This document shows positions 11,225 through 22,318 of a DNA stretch of 64,000 nt, piece by piece. Within the stretch, counting starts at the first letter, position 1; each line of letters begins with the position of its first letter. The notes beneath the pieces are model-generated. The model saw only the letters and a list, made by a program, of their open reading frames with translations. It was not told where the DNA came from and made no database searches. The stretch is from Trichobilharzia regenti (lineage: Eukaryota; Platyhelminthes; Trematoda; Strigeidida; Schistosomatidae), in assembly GCA_944472135.2 (NCBI GenBank), contig CALYDD020000409.1:62001-126000 (forward strand), read 5' to 3'. A program made the translations under genes and the position numbers.

Positions 11225-11410
11225 AGTGCGTCGGTGGCACAGCGGTTACGACAATCGCTGACCATGCACATGGTTCGGAGTTCGATCCTCTGCCGATGCA
11301 CACCTGATATCTATGGTCGGCTTGCAAAATTTGCGCTACCGATATCACATTCTGAAAATTCCATACTTGTACCAAAATTACTGTGGTTTCAAGCTACAAT
11401 CAAAAAATAA
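11225..11410 (+). repeat. tRNA-derived SINE (family B head, body 2)
   Basis: The head gtgcgtcggtggcacagcgg (A box) and gagttcgatcc (B box) matches family B. The body (cacctgatatc ... tgcaaaatttg ... gatatcac ... accaaaa) instead matches the minus strand of 40315-40505. It is a second body type behind the same tRNA-like promoter. Confidence 0.75.
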
Positions 11411-11547
11411 AAAAATATTAAAGTGATATAACTGAACCATAATCCATCATTGTCCTAATTTTTTTCTCTTATATATCCTCTCTTTATCTGTCCAGACTTC
11501 ATGTGTGGAACATTCACATTTGTCATTTTGCATGATTGATTCATTAA

Positions 11548-11855
11548 AGGAAGTCAGGACCAGTAGGGTATAGCAGGTCGAGAGTGAGGACAAATACCCA
11601 CCAAAAACATTGGCTAGTGGTCGCGCTATATCTGAAATTGTAAGAAATTAGAATTAATGGGCTGGTCACTGGATCGGATTCCAGTGGCTTAATAGTCAAC
11701 GAGCTCAACATGTAACCACTATGTCCTGAGTTCGAAACACAATGAGTGCCTACCGTTGAAGAGCCTCAAGCTAGGACAAAACAGCTATCCAGTATTCCCT
11801 GTAGGTTTTACTACGGTTCTCTAATGGATGTCAACTCATAATGAAATCCTTAGAC
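11548..11855 (+). repeat. Family A SINE
   Basis: Recognised by the leader (ggtatagcaggtcgagagtg), ggatcggattccagtggctt (A-box region), ctgagttcgaaac (B box), the hammerhead-like remnant caagctaggacaaaacagct, and the end catgaaatcc-like sequence. The ribozyme core is decayed. Confidence 0.8.
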
Positions 11856-12559
11856 CATTAATTAAAGTTTGTTTTCTTATCAATCACACATCTAGCGATG
11901 TGTTTCTCTGATGTAGGGTATTCAGCTGAATGGTTCACTGAAACTTGATGAATTCATTTCATTCATCGTGCTTTCTCAACATTTATGGCTTGTCTCTCTG
12001 AATTCGTATCTAGAAATAGATGTTTTCAAGACGTATACATTTTAGGTTAACCTTTTCTACCTTTATTCTCCTGTTCAGCTGCCTTTGGATACTTTCATAG
12101 GAGAACAATGTTTTGAGTTCGAAATTTCACCTCATCTTCATGTGTACCACTCTAATTCTGTCTATAGACTGACAGCTTTAAATATATCCGGGTTAAGCTG
12201 AAATAGTACTTCAGTATGTGACTGAAACGGTGGCTATGGAAATAGCAAATGAAGACCTTCATATTCCGAAAAATTTTCTTCAAAACCTTCTTCTTATATG
12301 CTTGTTCTCAGTCTATGCTAAGGTATTATCATCTCCATGCATACTTAGGATCTATTTAGTTTTCGTCTTGTTTATTCACCTTGTATATACTTCCCTAATT
12401 ATATCGAATGTCGTGTAAGCTTTCAATTATCTAGTAATTCTCTTATTTCCACACTTTATTGAGAATTATATATATATTCTTGCACATGACATAGATATTT
12501 ACATCTGCGTTCACATACTACTTATGAGTCTTTTCAGTAACACAAGTCACAAAGGCACC
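11856..12559. other. Unassigned DNA
   Basis: AT-rich, including an (AT)n stretch near 12,465. Nothing is recognised. Confidence 0.4.
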
Positions 12560-14305
12560 ATAAAAGTATGGATAGGGGTGAATGAAAAGTTTCTGGTGAG
12601 AAGTGATTTAGCATTGTGGCGATTCCTAATCATAAAGAAATATCAGTGAAAATACTGCGAGTCCTTGACAATCGCCACTCTGTTGTATATTTTCACACAG
12701 AAGACAACCTACGCTCCTTATTGACAAAGATTGATGTGACACCGTCAAGTTTGCATTGGCAAGAAATGAAATTCATTTACTAGACAAAGACATCATAAAT
12801 CGTGGATATGAAAAAAAACATATTGAAAAAGTTTTGTGGCGTCATTATTCTTATCCAAATCAAAGAACTCTTAAACGTCACACACTAAAAACGCAGATGG
12901 CATCTATTCTCGGATTTATGGTTTAGAAAGAAACACTGCACGAACAGCATTTGTGCTAAACGAAATTTTGACATTCTTGTACAATTCAAAGAGTATGTTA
13001 CTATGGTTATTAAAAGCAGATGCGTCAGTGGGTGCCTCAAGTTAAAGAATCTACTAATGCCGACCGAATCAAGTGGGAAATTCCCGGAACGCCTTGAGAT
13101 ATATTTCTTTAACTACTTCTCGATTATTCTGAGTCGTACGCAGATGGAAATATTGTCATATGGCTCGGAATTTTGTATCCTTCAATAAAATGAAAGGACA
13201 CTGCATGATCACGCGCAGTTTGAAAAGTTGATCAATAAAACAAAGGACCTGACCGAAAATTAACTAGAAGACATAAATCATTTCAAGTCATTGGGAAAAC
13301 CATGTTATCACATGATGTAGGCTTACTTTTTACCAATTTTCCATTAAATGAAACTGTATGCTTCATTTGTGATTACACAGACTTACATAATATAGACGTA
13401 GAAAAGCCCACATCATACCTTAATGAGCTCACGCTTCGGAGTACCTTAAATGTCAATTTCTTTTCAAAAATGAAATTCGTAGACAGAGAGATGGGGTTCA
13501 ATGGGTTCGCCAACTGGTCCTCCGATAGCAAACTTCTTTTTGGTTAGTATGCAGAGCAGTACTCTCACCGCTGCTATAAAAGGGCTTAACTTCTACAAAA
13601 GATACATGGATGACACGTTTACTATATGCGACGAGAACTGCAGCTTGAATGACATCCTGATATTATTCAACAACAGTCATCCTGCTATCCTGTTCATCCT
13701 AGAAAAAGAAACTGAAGGAAAAATATCTTTCCTAATGTGCTACTCACAAGGAGAGCTGACAGGTCTCTGAAAAGACCTACTTACAGAATATCAGTATGGA
13801 TAGGTCAGATGCTCACTTTTTACAGTTTTGTCCCTTAGACAAAAAAAGTAATCTAATCCATGCTGTCTCAACACGGGTGCGGAGAATTTGTAGTGAAGAT
13901 ATTGTTAATGATGAACTCAGACAACTCAAAGAAACCTTCATAGAGAAAGGCTATCCACTACACTTCGTAGGGATCAGTAGCAAAGTGCGTGGGAGAAATA
14001 CAGAGATTGATAAGGTAGCTAAAAGTGTGTTGCGCCTAAACTCAGAATTTAGGGGTGAAACTAAGAGTGAAATACTTAAAAGTCGACTAACCAGATCATT
14101 GAGAAAAACGTCCTATGTTGCCACTTTACGAATAACCTACTCTAGCCGTCCACTTGTGCACCTTAATGTCAAGGAAATGTTCCCTCGATTGTCTGATTCC
14201 ATGTGTATTGATATGTTCACCTGCTCTTGTGGAGCTGGATGTATAGGGTATTCGTCGCGTTCAGGAGCATCTTTCAGTATGGCTGAGCAAAGGAGAACGT
14301 AGAGT
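12560..14305 (+). pseudogene. Penelope-like element, decayed RT plus GIY-YIG region
   Basis: Pieces appear in the order of a PLE reverse transcriptase. They are SHDVGLLFTNFPLNETV (13,302 frame; family FDVxSLFTNVPL), MGSPTGPPIANFFL (13,501), FYKRYMDDTFTICDE (catalytic YMDD), KISFLMC at the FLDV position, VRRICSEDIVNDELRQLKET, and MCIDMFTCSCGAGCIGYSSR. The last is the start of the GIY-YIG endonuclease with its Cys-Cys pair. The frame changes at least three times and stops interrupt the upstream part. The endonuclease is cut short soon after the YIG-like GYS. It resembles the PLE at 20105-22318. Confidence 0.85.
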
Positions 14306-14620
14306 TATTAATACATATAGGTATTAATATAATAGATACTGACCATTCAGCACCTGACACATCGTTTAATTTAGTCGACGAAGTTCGACAAAGTTTGTCG
14401 AAAGGAACACGAGTGCATTTGCTTTGGTAATGCATAGCGTTATGCCAGAACTTTGTGTACAAAAACAATGTGTACAGTCTCTTTCGTTACCATGGTATCC
14501 ATTTTACTATGTAATTCACATAGACACTTTGTTTTCCTTCTTTATTGCGTGCTTCATTTTTGTTTTATCTTATTTCACTTTATATCATCATATTCTAACA
14601 TTTTATTCAGTCTACTACTT
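14306..14620. other. Probable PLE 3' sequence and unassigned DNA
   Basis: It follows the PLE coding remains. A hairpin at 14376-14405 (ttcgacaaa / tttgtcgaa, followed by agg) is the only structure seen. Confidence 0.35.
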
Positions 14621-14826
14621 TGACGTGTGTCGGTGGCACAACAGTAGAATCCTCGCCAACCACGCAGGTGGTCCGGGGTTGGACCCCCAGCCGATGTATT
14701 CCTTTACATTGCTAAGGCCTTAATAAGATTGGTGAAGAGGGAACGTTGGGCGTGAGGCTAGCAACCCTATCCCATAAAAATAAACACACTACTGCTACCG
14801 AAACTTTAAAGCTCTAGGTTGACATT
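14621..14826 (+). repeat. tRNA-derived SINE (family B, body 1)
   Basis: It reads gtgtcggtggcacaacagta (A box) and ggggttggaccc (B box), then gttgggcgtgaggctagcaa and a decayed tail. It is colinear with the minus strand of 5080-5308. Confidence 0.75.
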
Positions 14827-15399
14827 AAAAAATTACTTTGACAATATTTCAATAATCTTATGTCTCCATGATATTTTATTCATATTTCCAAATGTACTTT
14901 ATTTTCTGACCATCTATTTCACACTCATCTATTGAACATTAGGTTGACCTCTATCTACTTAGTTATTCATTCATATATTTAATCAGTTGTGACTCATAAT
15001 CATATACGCCGATATTATCGCACTTTAGTATTCCCACTCACTGTCAATCTTTAACACACACACACACGTACACACAAGAACACAGATTGTTATTGTCTAT
15101 TGTAATTCATATATATGTAGTACGTAATACATTTTTCGAGGATAAAGTTTACCAGTGTCTGATTGGTTTAAAGATTTCTTTGTTGAATATATATCCGATT
15201 GTATAGCTATCAAAATGAAGTCGTCTGCAAGAGAATTTTCTACACCGAATTCTATGTATTTTAAAGATTATAGAAATCATAACGGCAGAAGAGTAACAGA
15301 ACCACATTTACAGAAATAATGCACTGGTATTGTTATGTTTAATTGTGTGGAATATTCTCATGTCATAAATTAAAAGTCAATCTGAACGAAGAATATTAT
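14827..15399. other. Unassigned DNA with (CA)n
   Basis: AT-rich. A short (CA)n run lies at about 15,056-15,072. Nothing else is recognised. Confidence 0.4.
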
Positions 15400-15468
15400 T
15401 TTCAATAATTTCTCTTCAGGTTGTTACAATTATAAAATATAATATTTGTTGTCGTTACAATAAAGGCC
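15400..15468 (-). repeat. CR1-like 3' tail
   Basis: The minus strand reads attgtaacgacaacaaatat and aattgtaacaacctgaagag, matching the tail at 2890-2965. Confidence 0.6.
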
Positions 15469-15857
15469 GCTCAATGTTAACCCAGCAACCCAGCAAGATG
15501 TCTTGCCTAACCTTAGCTCTTCTTCATGCATATACCATTTCAACTGGGGTTGAAGTTATATAAGGCGCACGATTAAGAAGGTTCATCTCCGGGTTCGATA
15601 ACATTTACCAGCTTGGTTCAGTAGGGGGGAAAATTAATGCAAAAACCTCGATCCTGTCACACCTGGTCGATACAGAACATCGACGTCAACACAGCTTTCA
15701 GGGTTACATATACGGAACTCCGGAGTCGTTATCACATATAGTTTGCTTACGTCTAATACACATTGCCGAAGCTGTTGCAATAAGATCGAATAAACTGGAA
15801 CTTTGTATCCAAAAAGAATACGCCCAGACGCTGTTCCTACCATGGCCAAAATTGGAT
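15469..15857. other. Unassigned, possibly repetitive DNA
   Basis: GC content is higher than the surroundings. An 81-codon minus-strand frame (15634-15879) shows no known domain. It may be part of a repeat not otherwise seen here. Confidence 0.3.
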
Positions 15858-16465
15858 TGATGGTTCTTCTTCTCACCAAGAGTGCTCCTTCCCCTTAACC
15901 CTCTTGGGTATTTTTACTGTGCTTATTATTATAAATATTGTTATTATTATTCATCATAATTTATGCTCAATACTATCGAATTTTTCATTTATACCGACCT
16001 ATTATTAGTGATATTATCTCTTTTCTCAATATATGCTTCCACCTGTTTCATTTCACATATTCGTTATTTCATTATGAACATCTGATTGCAGTCTTACTAC
16101 CTCCTGTTTAACACAGACCACTTTGTACTAACCACTCACCTGACACCTTTTATATCCTTGAACTGACTTGCCAATCTTCCTAACCCACACTCTACAAATC
16201 TATTATGATTAATCACCGCCATTGTCCCCCATTTCACGATATTTTGTGATCGATTTCAGCCAACTAGCACGTTTGTCGCACAAATACGACTATTTGTTTT
16301 AACACCCCATAACAACTAATCTGTTATTCTACGTTAGAAATATATCCACCTCATAACTGGCTATCACTATTGTAACGACAATAAATATTATATTTGATAA
16401 TTGTAAGAACCTGAAGAAAAATCATTGAAAAGAATATTCTTCGTTGAGATTGACTTTTAATTAAT
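15858..16465 (+). repeat. CR1-like LINE, 3' UTR copy
   Basis: It matches 2345-2965 closely, from ttctcaccaagagtgctcct through cacgtttgtcgcacaaatac to gtaagaacctgaagaaaaat. It carries no coding sequence, so this is a short 5'-truncated insertion. Confidence 0.8.
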
Positions 16466-16511
16466 TCATTAGGTAAATAATTGTAGCATTATTACCAGGG
16501 CTGCTGTCTGA

Positions 16512-16542
<31 letters not shown>

Positions 16543-16599
16543 TAAAATTTTTGAATGAATGAATGGAAATTGTATTTACAGGATAGGTGTATTTCGATC
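16466..16599. other. (ATT)n-rich stretch
   Basis: Short imperfect ATT repeats lie near 16,511-16,545. Confidence 0.5.
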
Positions 16600-16812
16600 T
16601 CCTTGAAATGGTAGAAGTTAGAATTCATGAGCCATTGAGTCGGGTCCCAGTGGCTGAGTGGTATGCGAATTTGTCATGTAACCGGAAGATCCTGGGTTCG
16701 AATCCCAATGGGTGCGCACTGCCGATGATCCCCTAACTAGGATGAAGAAGCTGCTGTCCAGTACTCCCTGGTTTTCAATGGTTCCCTAAATGATATCAAT
16801 CCATGATCAACT
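16600..16812 (+). repeat. Family A SINE, variant subfamily
   Basis: It carries gggtcccagtggctgagtgg (A box), ctgggttcgaatccc (B box), then the variant block gcactgccgatgatccccta ... ctaggatgaagaagctgctg, tccagtactcc and a 3' part with tgatcaactgg. The CCGATGA core and a longer stem III distinguish it from the 6675 copy. Confidence 0.8.
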
Positions 16813-19800
16813 GGTAAAAACATCACTAACCTTTACAAATCAAACTATAGAAAATGTTATAAGTGCACGAAATTAGCGATTCATATTTTTGAAAATCTCA
16901 GATAAGTCTTGAAATTCAGTGAAGTAATTTACATACCTAACGCAATGTTAATGTCCAATATCTTCCTTGTGTTTCTGTATACATCTATTCAATTTTTCTT
17001 TTTTTATCCGATCAGATACTCCATCGAAACACTGTGCTAATAATTGTTTGTCAAGGTTAGATAACTACTCAAATTCTTCGTCTAGTTCTGTCCAGCCTAA
17101 TGATGCACAGACATCAAATTGACGATGGATATTTTCGCCTTTATTGTCTGAATTATCGAGAGGAGGTATAAACCTTATTTAGGCGTTTTAGAAGTTCAGT
17201 ATCTAGTCAGGTCACCAGTAGTAAAAGCAGTGGCTTCCTTTCTACATTCTGACGCTTGCTTGCTTCATTTCAGATCTCTGTGAACAGGTATGCGAAACCA
17301 TAGTACCTATTCTTCCATTTCACTAGGGAAAATGGAGCTAACATTTTTATAATTGCAATTATATATTAGTTTAATTTGTGTTCAACAAGAAAAACTTTAA
17401 AGAATTGCTTTTTTGGAATAACAGTTCAATAATGAATTAAAGGCACCATCAGCTGTCGCATAGCCATACAATAAGATATCCGTAATCACTTGAATTAGAA
17501 GTATCAATTCGACACTGGCCAGTACCTATAAAATGAAACAAACTATTTATAGTAAAGGAAAATGGAAGGTTTTTTAAATTGTCAATTTATTCTTCCAATT
17601 CGATGATTAAAAATAGAAGTAATCTGTGTAAATTATTCTGATGGGTTTACATACTGGTGAATACATTAGATGTAGATATAATTTCATCAACACTATTCTT
17701 ATTCAATTGCTAAGCAGTGTCATGTGTACTATACTGTCTTACTAACGGGAAATACTTGCACTGTTCTCTTTGGTAAACGAATCAGGGCATGTTACTGAGA
17801 ACAACAGTAATGTGATGCTTTTTGGTTTCGAATACTCATATTTCAAGATATTCATTATATTATTCATTCCATGGAGGTGTATGGCGCTCAAGAAGCTGAG
17901 TGTATAGAGTACCTTTATGTCAGGATTCACACCAATCCAAATACGTTTGCACTATTTGAAGCGAGTATACACTTTAAACGTTTTCTTGATTCGCTTGCAA
18001 AGTATGGAAATAAATACCTGGATCCTGACATTCTAACAATCTTAGGTTAATGAAAGTATTTGTTTTACTGTAAATGTTACAGTATTTCCCCAGACATTTG
18101 ATTTAATAGTCGAAATCAGTTCAAGTTTCAGTCGATTACTCACTCACCTAACAAATTTTCTGATACAACTGAACAAATGTAATTGAAAGAACGCATACTT
18201 CAATTTTGTATGTTCTAAGCTAATCGGCTATATGTGTCCAAACACTAATACTTGCGTGAAATTAGCGTATTCATTGCAAATATCCTTTCTTCGAGTGATA
18301 TTTTCAAACATCATTTCAAATCAATTCACAGGTATAGCAGTGCCACCTTTAGAATTCTGTCAGTGGTAAATATTACTCACAGTGTCGCTAATTCAAACAT
18401 CAGTTATTCTCACCTAACTTCTGATATTATCTTAGTAATACCAGCAAACCATATCTTGTAATTCTGTTCCACATTTTGCATAGAGAAAAAACAGCTTCTT
18501 TCACAGAACAGGGGTGGTATATCCTTATGGAATCTTTACCGTAATCATAATCTGCTTCCATGAAGTAGATTCCTAGCGAAGAATTATGTACGAGGCTTAA
18601 TTATTTGTCTTTTATCTTCATCAACAAACGTACCTGTCTTCTGAAAGTGATAAGGCATGCAAATAAAAAGTATTTTGTCAATCCGTTTGAGATGTGCAAG
18701 GTACGAATGACATTGAGGACACCGGAGTCAACATTAAATAGATTTACTTCCCTTTTCTAAGGTGAGTAAAATAGCTTCTATTTTCACTTAGTTCAAGATG
18801 AACATCGTAGACAAGTTGAAACTATTTTCATATGTATTACACCATGGCAAACCTAAGACATTTTGTAGTAATCAACTAACTATGGATTTTCTTTAATATT
18901 TTTTCTGGCTTTTCCCTTAGTTGTTCAGTATGGTGTTTGAAATGCTAATCACATGTATTACATTTTGTCATTTATTAATATTATTTGGACTTCAAATTGT
19001 TTAACTTGACACAGTCAACATACAGTCATTTAACTGTATTTAGAACTTACTTCTCAGTCTGGTGGTCGGCAATATTTGTAATGGCTAAAAATTAGTTTCA
19101 CTAGAGTGGATTTTTATGGAAATGCATCAAAAATTTATCAGCATTCATGGTTTCATTTTCTCTAATCATCATCGTGAAGTTTAATTTCTTCTCACTTCAC
19201 CTGTTCCCATTCTAGATACATAAGTCCTTTTTTATTGAGAAAATTGTCCTGTAGATGAATGTTTCCTGATAATTAAGAGTTGTAATCCAAACACAGTTGA
19301 CGGGTTCAATGTATGCATCCTAAACCGAATCACTTAATGCTGAGTTATTTTGCAATCTTAAGAGCGTAAACCTTATACCTGTGAATTCTTAAAGTTGATT
19401 TGCCATTCAACGTACTTGCAGAAAATGTCCTTCCGAAAATAAAGCAGATTATTTATAGAACTGCTTCACTAGTAGACTGATCTTCTTCTATCTTTAACTT
19501 TAAAATCAAACATATGGTGTTTAAGCTGGGTTTAGACAAATCTGTACACTGGAATTGATTTTAACTGACAGAATTGAAGGTTTTTTTCGGAAATAAACGA
19601 ATTCATCAATTTCAGGAACTGAAAAGAAGTACATTTTCTTGTCAATTCCTTCATACATTCTAATAAGCAACGTGAATTGATTTAAATAATAATTTCTGCT
19701 CTTACTGTGTCACCAGGAGAACAAGTCTGAATGGAAATAAATTTGTGAGGGTTTCCATAAGATATTTTGTAGTAAAATCAAAACTAATAAAAATGTTTTT

Positions 19801-20104
19801 TTAAAACAGAAGACTTTTTATAGCTAATCTGATTCTCGTTTGTTTATTAAATAACTGTATAGATAAATGAATACAATTCATTACTTACTGATTTTCTGTA
19901 TAACCGCGTCTGTAACACAGAGTAATAATCAAGTTCACACAAATCTTTATCATGCTTGGTGAATAGTCGTCAACTCAACGAGCTAGGGCCTGTTCATGTG
20001 TGACATATATCAAATTTATTGTTATTAATACAATAACACCGATTAGAGTAATAATTTTCACATCTCTCAACTGAAAAATATTACCGGTGAAGTTTTAATA
20101 CGTC
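16813..20104. other. Long unassigned AT-rich region
   Basis: About 3.3 kb with no domain, repeat family or RNA gene that I can support. Open frames are under 70 codons. It could be intronic or intergenic. Confidence 0.45.
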
Positions 20105-21190
20105 ATGAAGAAGATAAAAGACAAATCCAACGAAGGAAATTTTCTTTATCGACTGTACAGTCGTACTTATGTCTACCAAAAATGTAAAGTGGTTTATTAT
20201 TGAGTAATGGCGGGTGACATAATTGATGTATAATCACTCAGAAGTGGCTTCGAAAGCAAAAAAAAACTAAAAATTGCAAACTAAGGCGCACTCAAATGCA
20301 CAAAGAAAAAATGGTTAGGAATTTGATAAAGTTAAAATTGCACTCCTGATATAGGCATTATTTCCTTTCTGTAGCCACGCTGGATAGTGTTCTTTGACCC
20401 TTTTTGATAGGATGCGCGTTGAACGACCGATGTACCTGGCTCCACAGCTACAGGTGAACTGATATATACACATAGAAGTGGTCATGTGCGGAATCTTGTC
20501 CTTTGGGTTTCTGCAGATCAGCGGGCGACTGGAGAACACTATTATTAGTGTTGCCGCAGGGAAAGTTCTTCCTAAAGAGATGGAAATTCTCCTTCTGAGG
20601 ACGTCACTAAGTAGGTCTCCTTTGAAGTCTAGGTTCATATAAAGTATCTTTTTTGGCACGGATGATGTCTCTTGCTTTTGGTTTTTCTGTTTGATGTTTT
20701 TCTCTACGAATCTTGGTGGGTAGCCATTTTGTATGAAGATTTCCCTCAGGAAGTTTAGTTCTTCTTCCATGGTGTCGGAGCTGCAGATGCGTCTGGCGCG
20801 AGTGGCAAGGGATTTAATTAGGTTTCTTTTCCGACTGATTAGTACCCAGCTGTAGAAACTTGTTAATTGTCCGTTCCAAGTCGGTTTCCTATGGACTGAC
20901 CTTCTTAAAGTTCCGTCATCTCTCCTTGTAAGCTCAACATCAAGAAAAGGGATTTTAGATTCATTTTCAGTTTCCAAAGTGAACTTTGTGGCTGGATGGC
21001 ATTTGTTGAATATTTGCAGTAGTTTATTGAGATCGTGACCGTCATCACAGATGATAAAGATGTCGTCAACATATCTAACGTACAACTGGAAATTGTCGAT
21101 GGTGGATTTGAATGGGCCGTTCTCGAGGCTTGCCATGAAGCAGTCTGCTAGTAATGGGCCAGTGGAGATCCCATTGCGATCCCATCTTGT
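20105..21190 (-). pseudogene. Penelope-like element, minus-strand half of a head-to-head pair
   Basis: The 273-codon minus frame (21136-20315) shows LYVRYVDDIFIICDDG (catalytic YVDD), KIPFLDVELTRRDDGTL (PLE FLD box), TRARRICSSDTMEEELNFL, FSSRPLI and CSCGARYIGRSTRILSKRVK. The last is the GIY-YIG endonuclease, here with YIGRST and an Arg/Lys-rich follow-up. Upstream, minus-strand sequence near 21,130-21,180 gives the MGSPL box and then a one-base frame break before LLADCFMASLENG. The RT fingers are missing. Compared with the plus-strand partner it lacks about 320 bases of 3' sequence (partner 21,750-22,070). No start methionine fits, since the frame simply opens inside the element. Confidence 0.85.
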
Positions 21191-21203
21191 TGTCTGTACA
21201 TAA

Positions 21204-22318
21204 CTTGGAACGGAAAATTAACAAGTTTCTACAGCTGGGTACCAATCAGTCGGAAAAGAAACCTAATTATATTTCTTGCCACTCGCGCCAGACGCATCTG
21301 CAGCTCCGACACCATGGAAGAAGAACTAAACTTCCTGAGGGAAATCTTCATACAAAATGGCTACCCACCAAGATTCGTAGAGAAAAACATCAAACAGAAA
21401 AACCAAAAGCAAGAGACATCATCCGTGCCAAAAAAGATACTTTATATGAACCTAGACTTCAAAGGAGACCTACTTAGTGACGTCCTCAGAAGGAGAATTT
21501 CCATCTCTTTAGGAAGAACTTTCCCTGCGGCAACACTAATAATAGTGTTCTCCAGTCGCCCGCTGATCTGCAGAAACCCAAAGGACAAGATTCCGCACAT
21601 GACCACTTCTATGTGTATATATCAGTTCACCTGTAGCTGTGGAGCCAGGTACATCGGTCGTTCAACGCGCATCTTTCAAAAAGGGTCAAAGAACACTATC
21701 CAGCGTGGCTACAGAAAGGAAATAATGGCTATATCAGGAGTGCAATAATCGAACATCTCGAAAAAAAAGTGGTTGAGTGGCAGTATAACAAATGTGTGAA
21801 GTGGGTGCGAAAGTGTACAAAAGGAATATATGGGAGTGATAATAGTGAATTAATTATTAAAGTAAAAGCAAACGAAAATTACAATTGTTCTAACTTGGTC
21901 TAACCTATTCACGAGTCGTTTCCTGTAAATTGTTTATTTTTATTTACTTTGCATTTACTATAATGATTATTTCAATATTATCACTCTCATATATTCCTTT
22001 TGTACACTTTCGCACCCTCTTCACACTTGTTAAACTGGCACTCAACCACCTTTTTTCTGACTCAATAACAATTTTTTACTTCATCCAATTCCTAACCACT
22101 TTTTTCCTTTGTGCAGTTGAGTACTACTTAGTTTACATTTTATTTTTTGCTTTTGAAGCCACTTCTGAGTGATTATATATCAATTATGTCATCCGCTATT
22201 ACTCGATAATAAACCACTATACATTTTTGATAGATATATAAGTATGACTGTACAGCCAGGCTCTGAAGATGATTTCGTCGATAAAGAAAATTTCCTTCGT
22301 TCGATTTGTCTTTTATTT
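21204..22318 (+). pseudogene. Penelope-like element, plus-strand half of a head-to-head pair
   Basis: From about 21,204 the sequence is nearly identical to the reverse complement of 20,105-20,895. The 144-codon frame (21314-21748) repeats MEEELNFLREIFIQNGYPP to CSCGARYIGRST. A small insertion then shifts the GIY-YIG tail out of frame (RIFQKGSK instead of RILSKRVK). The 3' region runs to about 22,318 and includes cagccaggctctgaagatga shortly before the end. The RT catalytic core is absent from this half. Confidence 0.85.

Noticed and set aside
15634..15879. 81-codon minus-strand frame next to the CR1 tail
   Set aside because: It overlaps the CR1 3' UTR start and shows no RT or endonuclease motif. 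It cannot be assigned.
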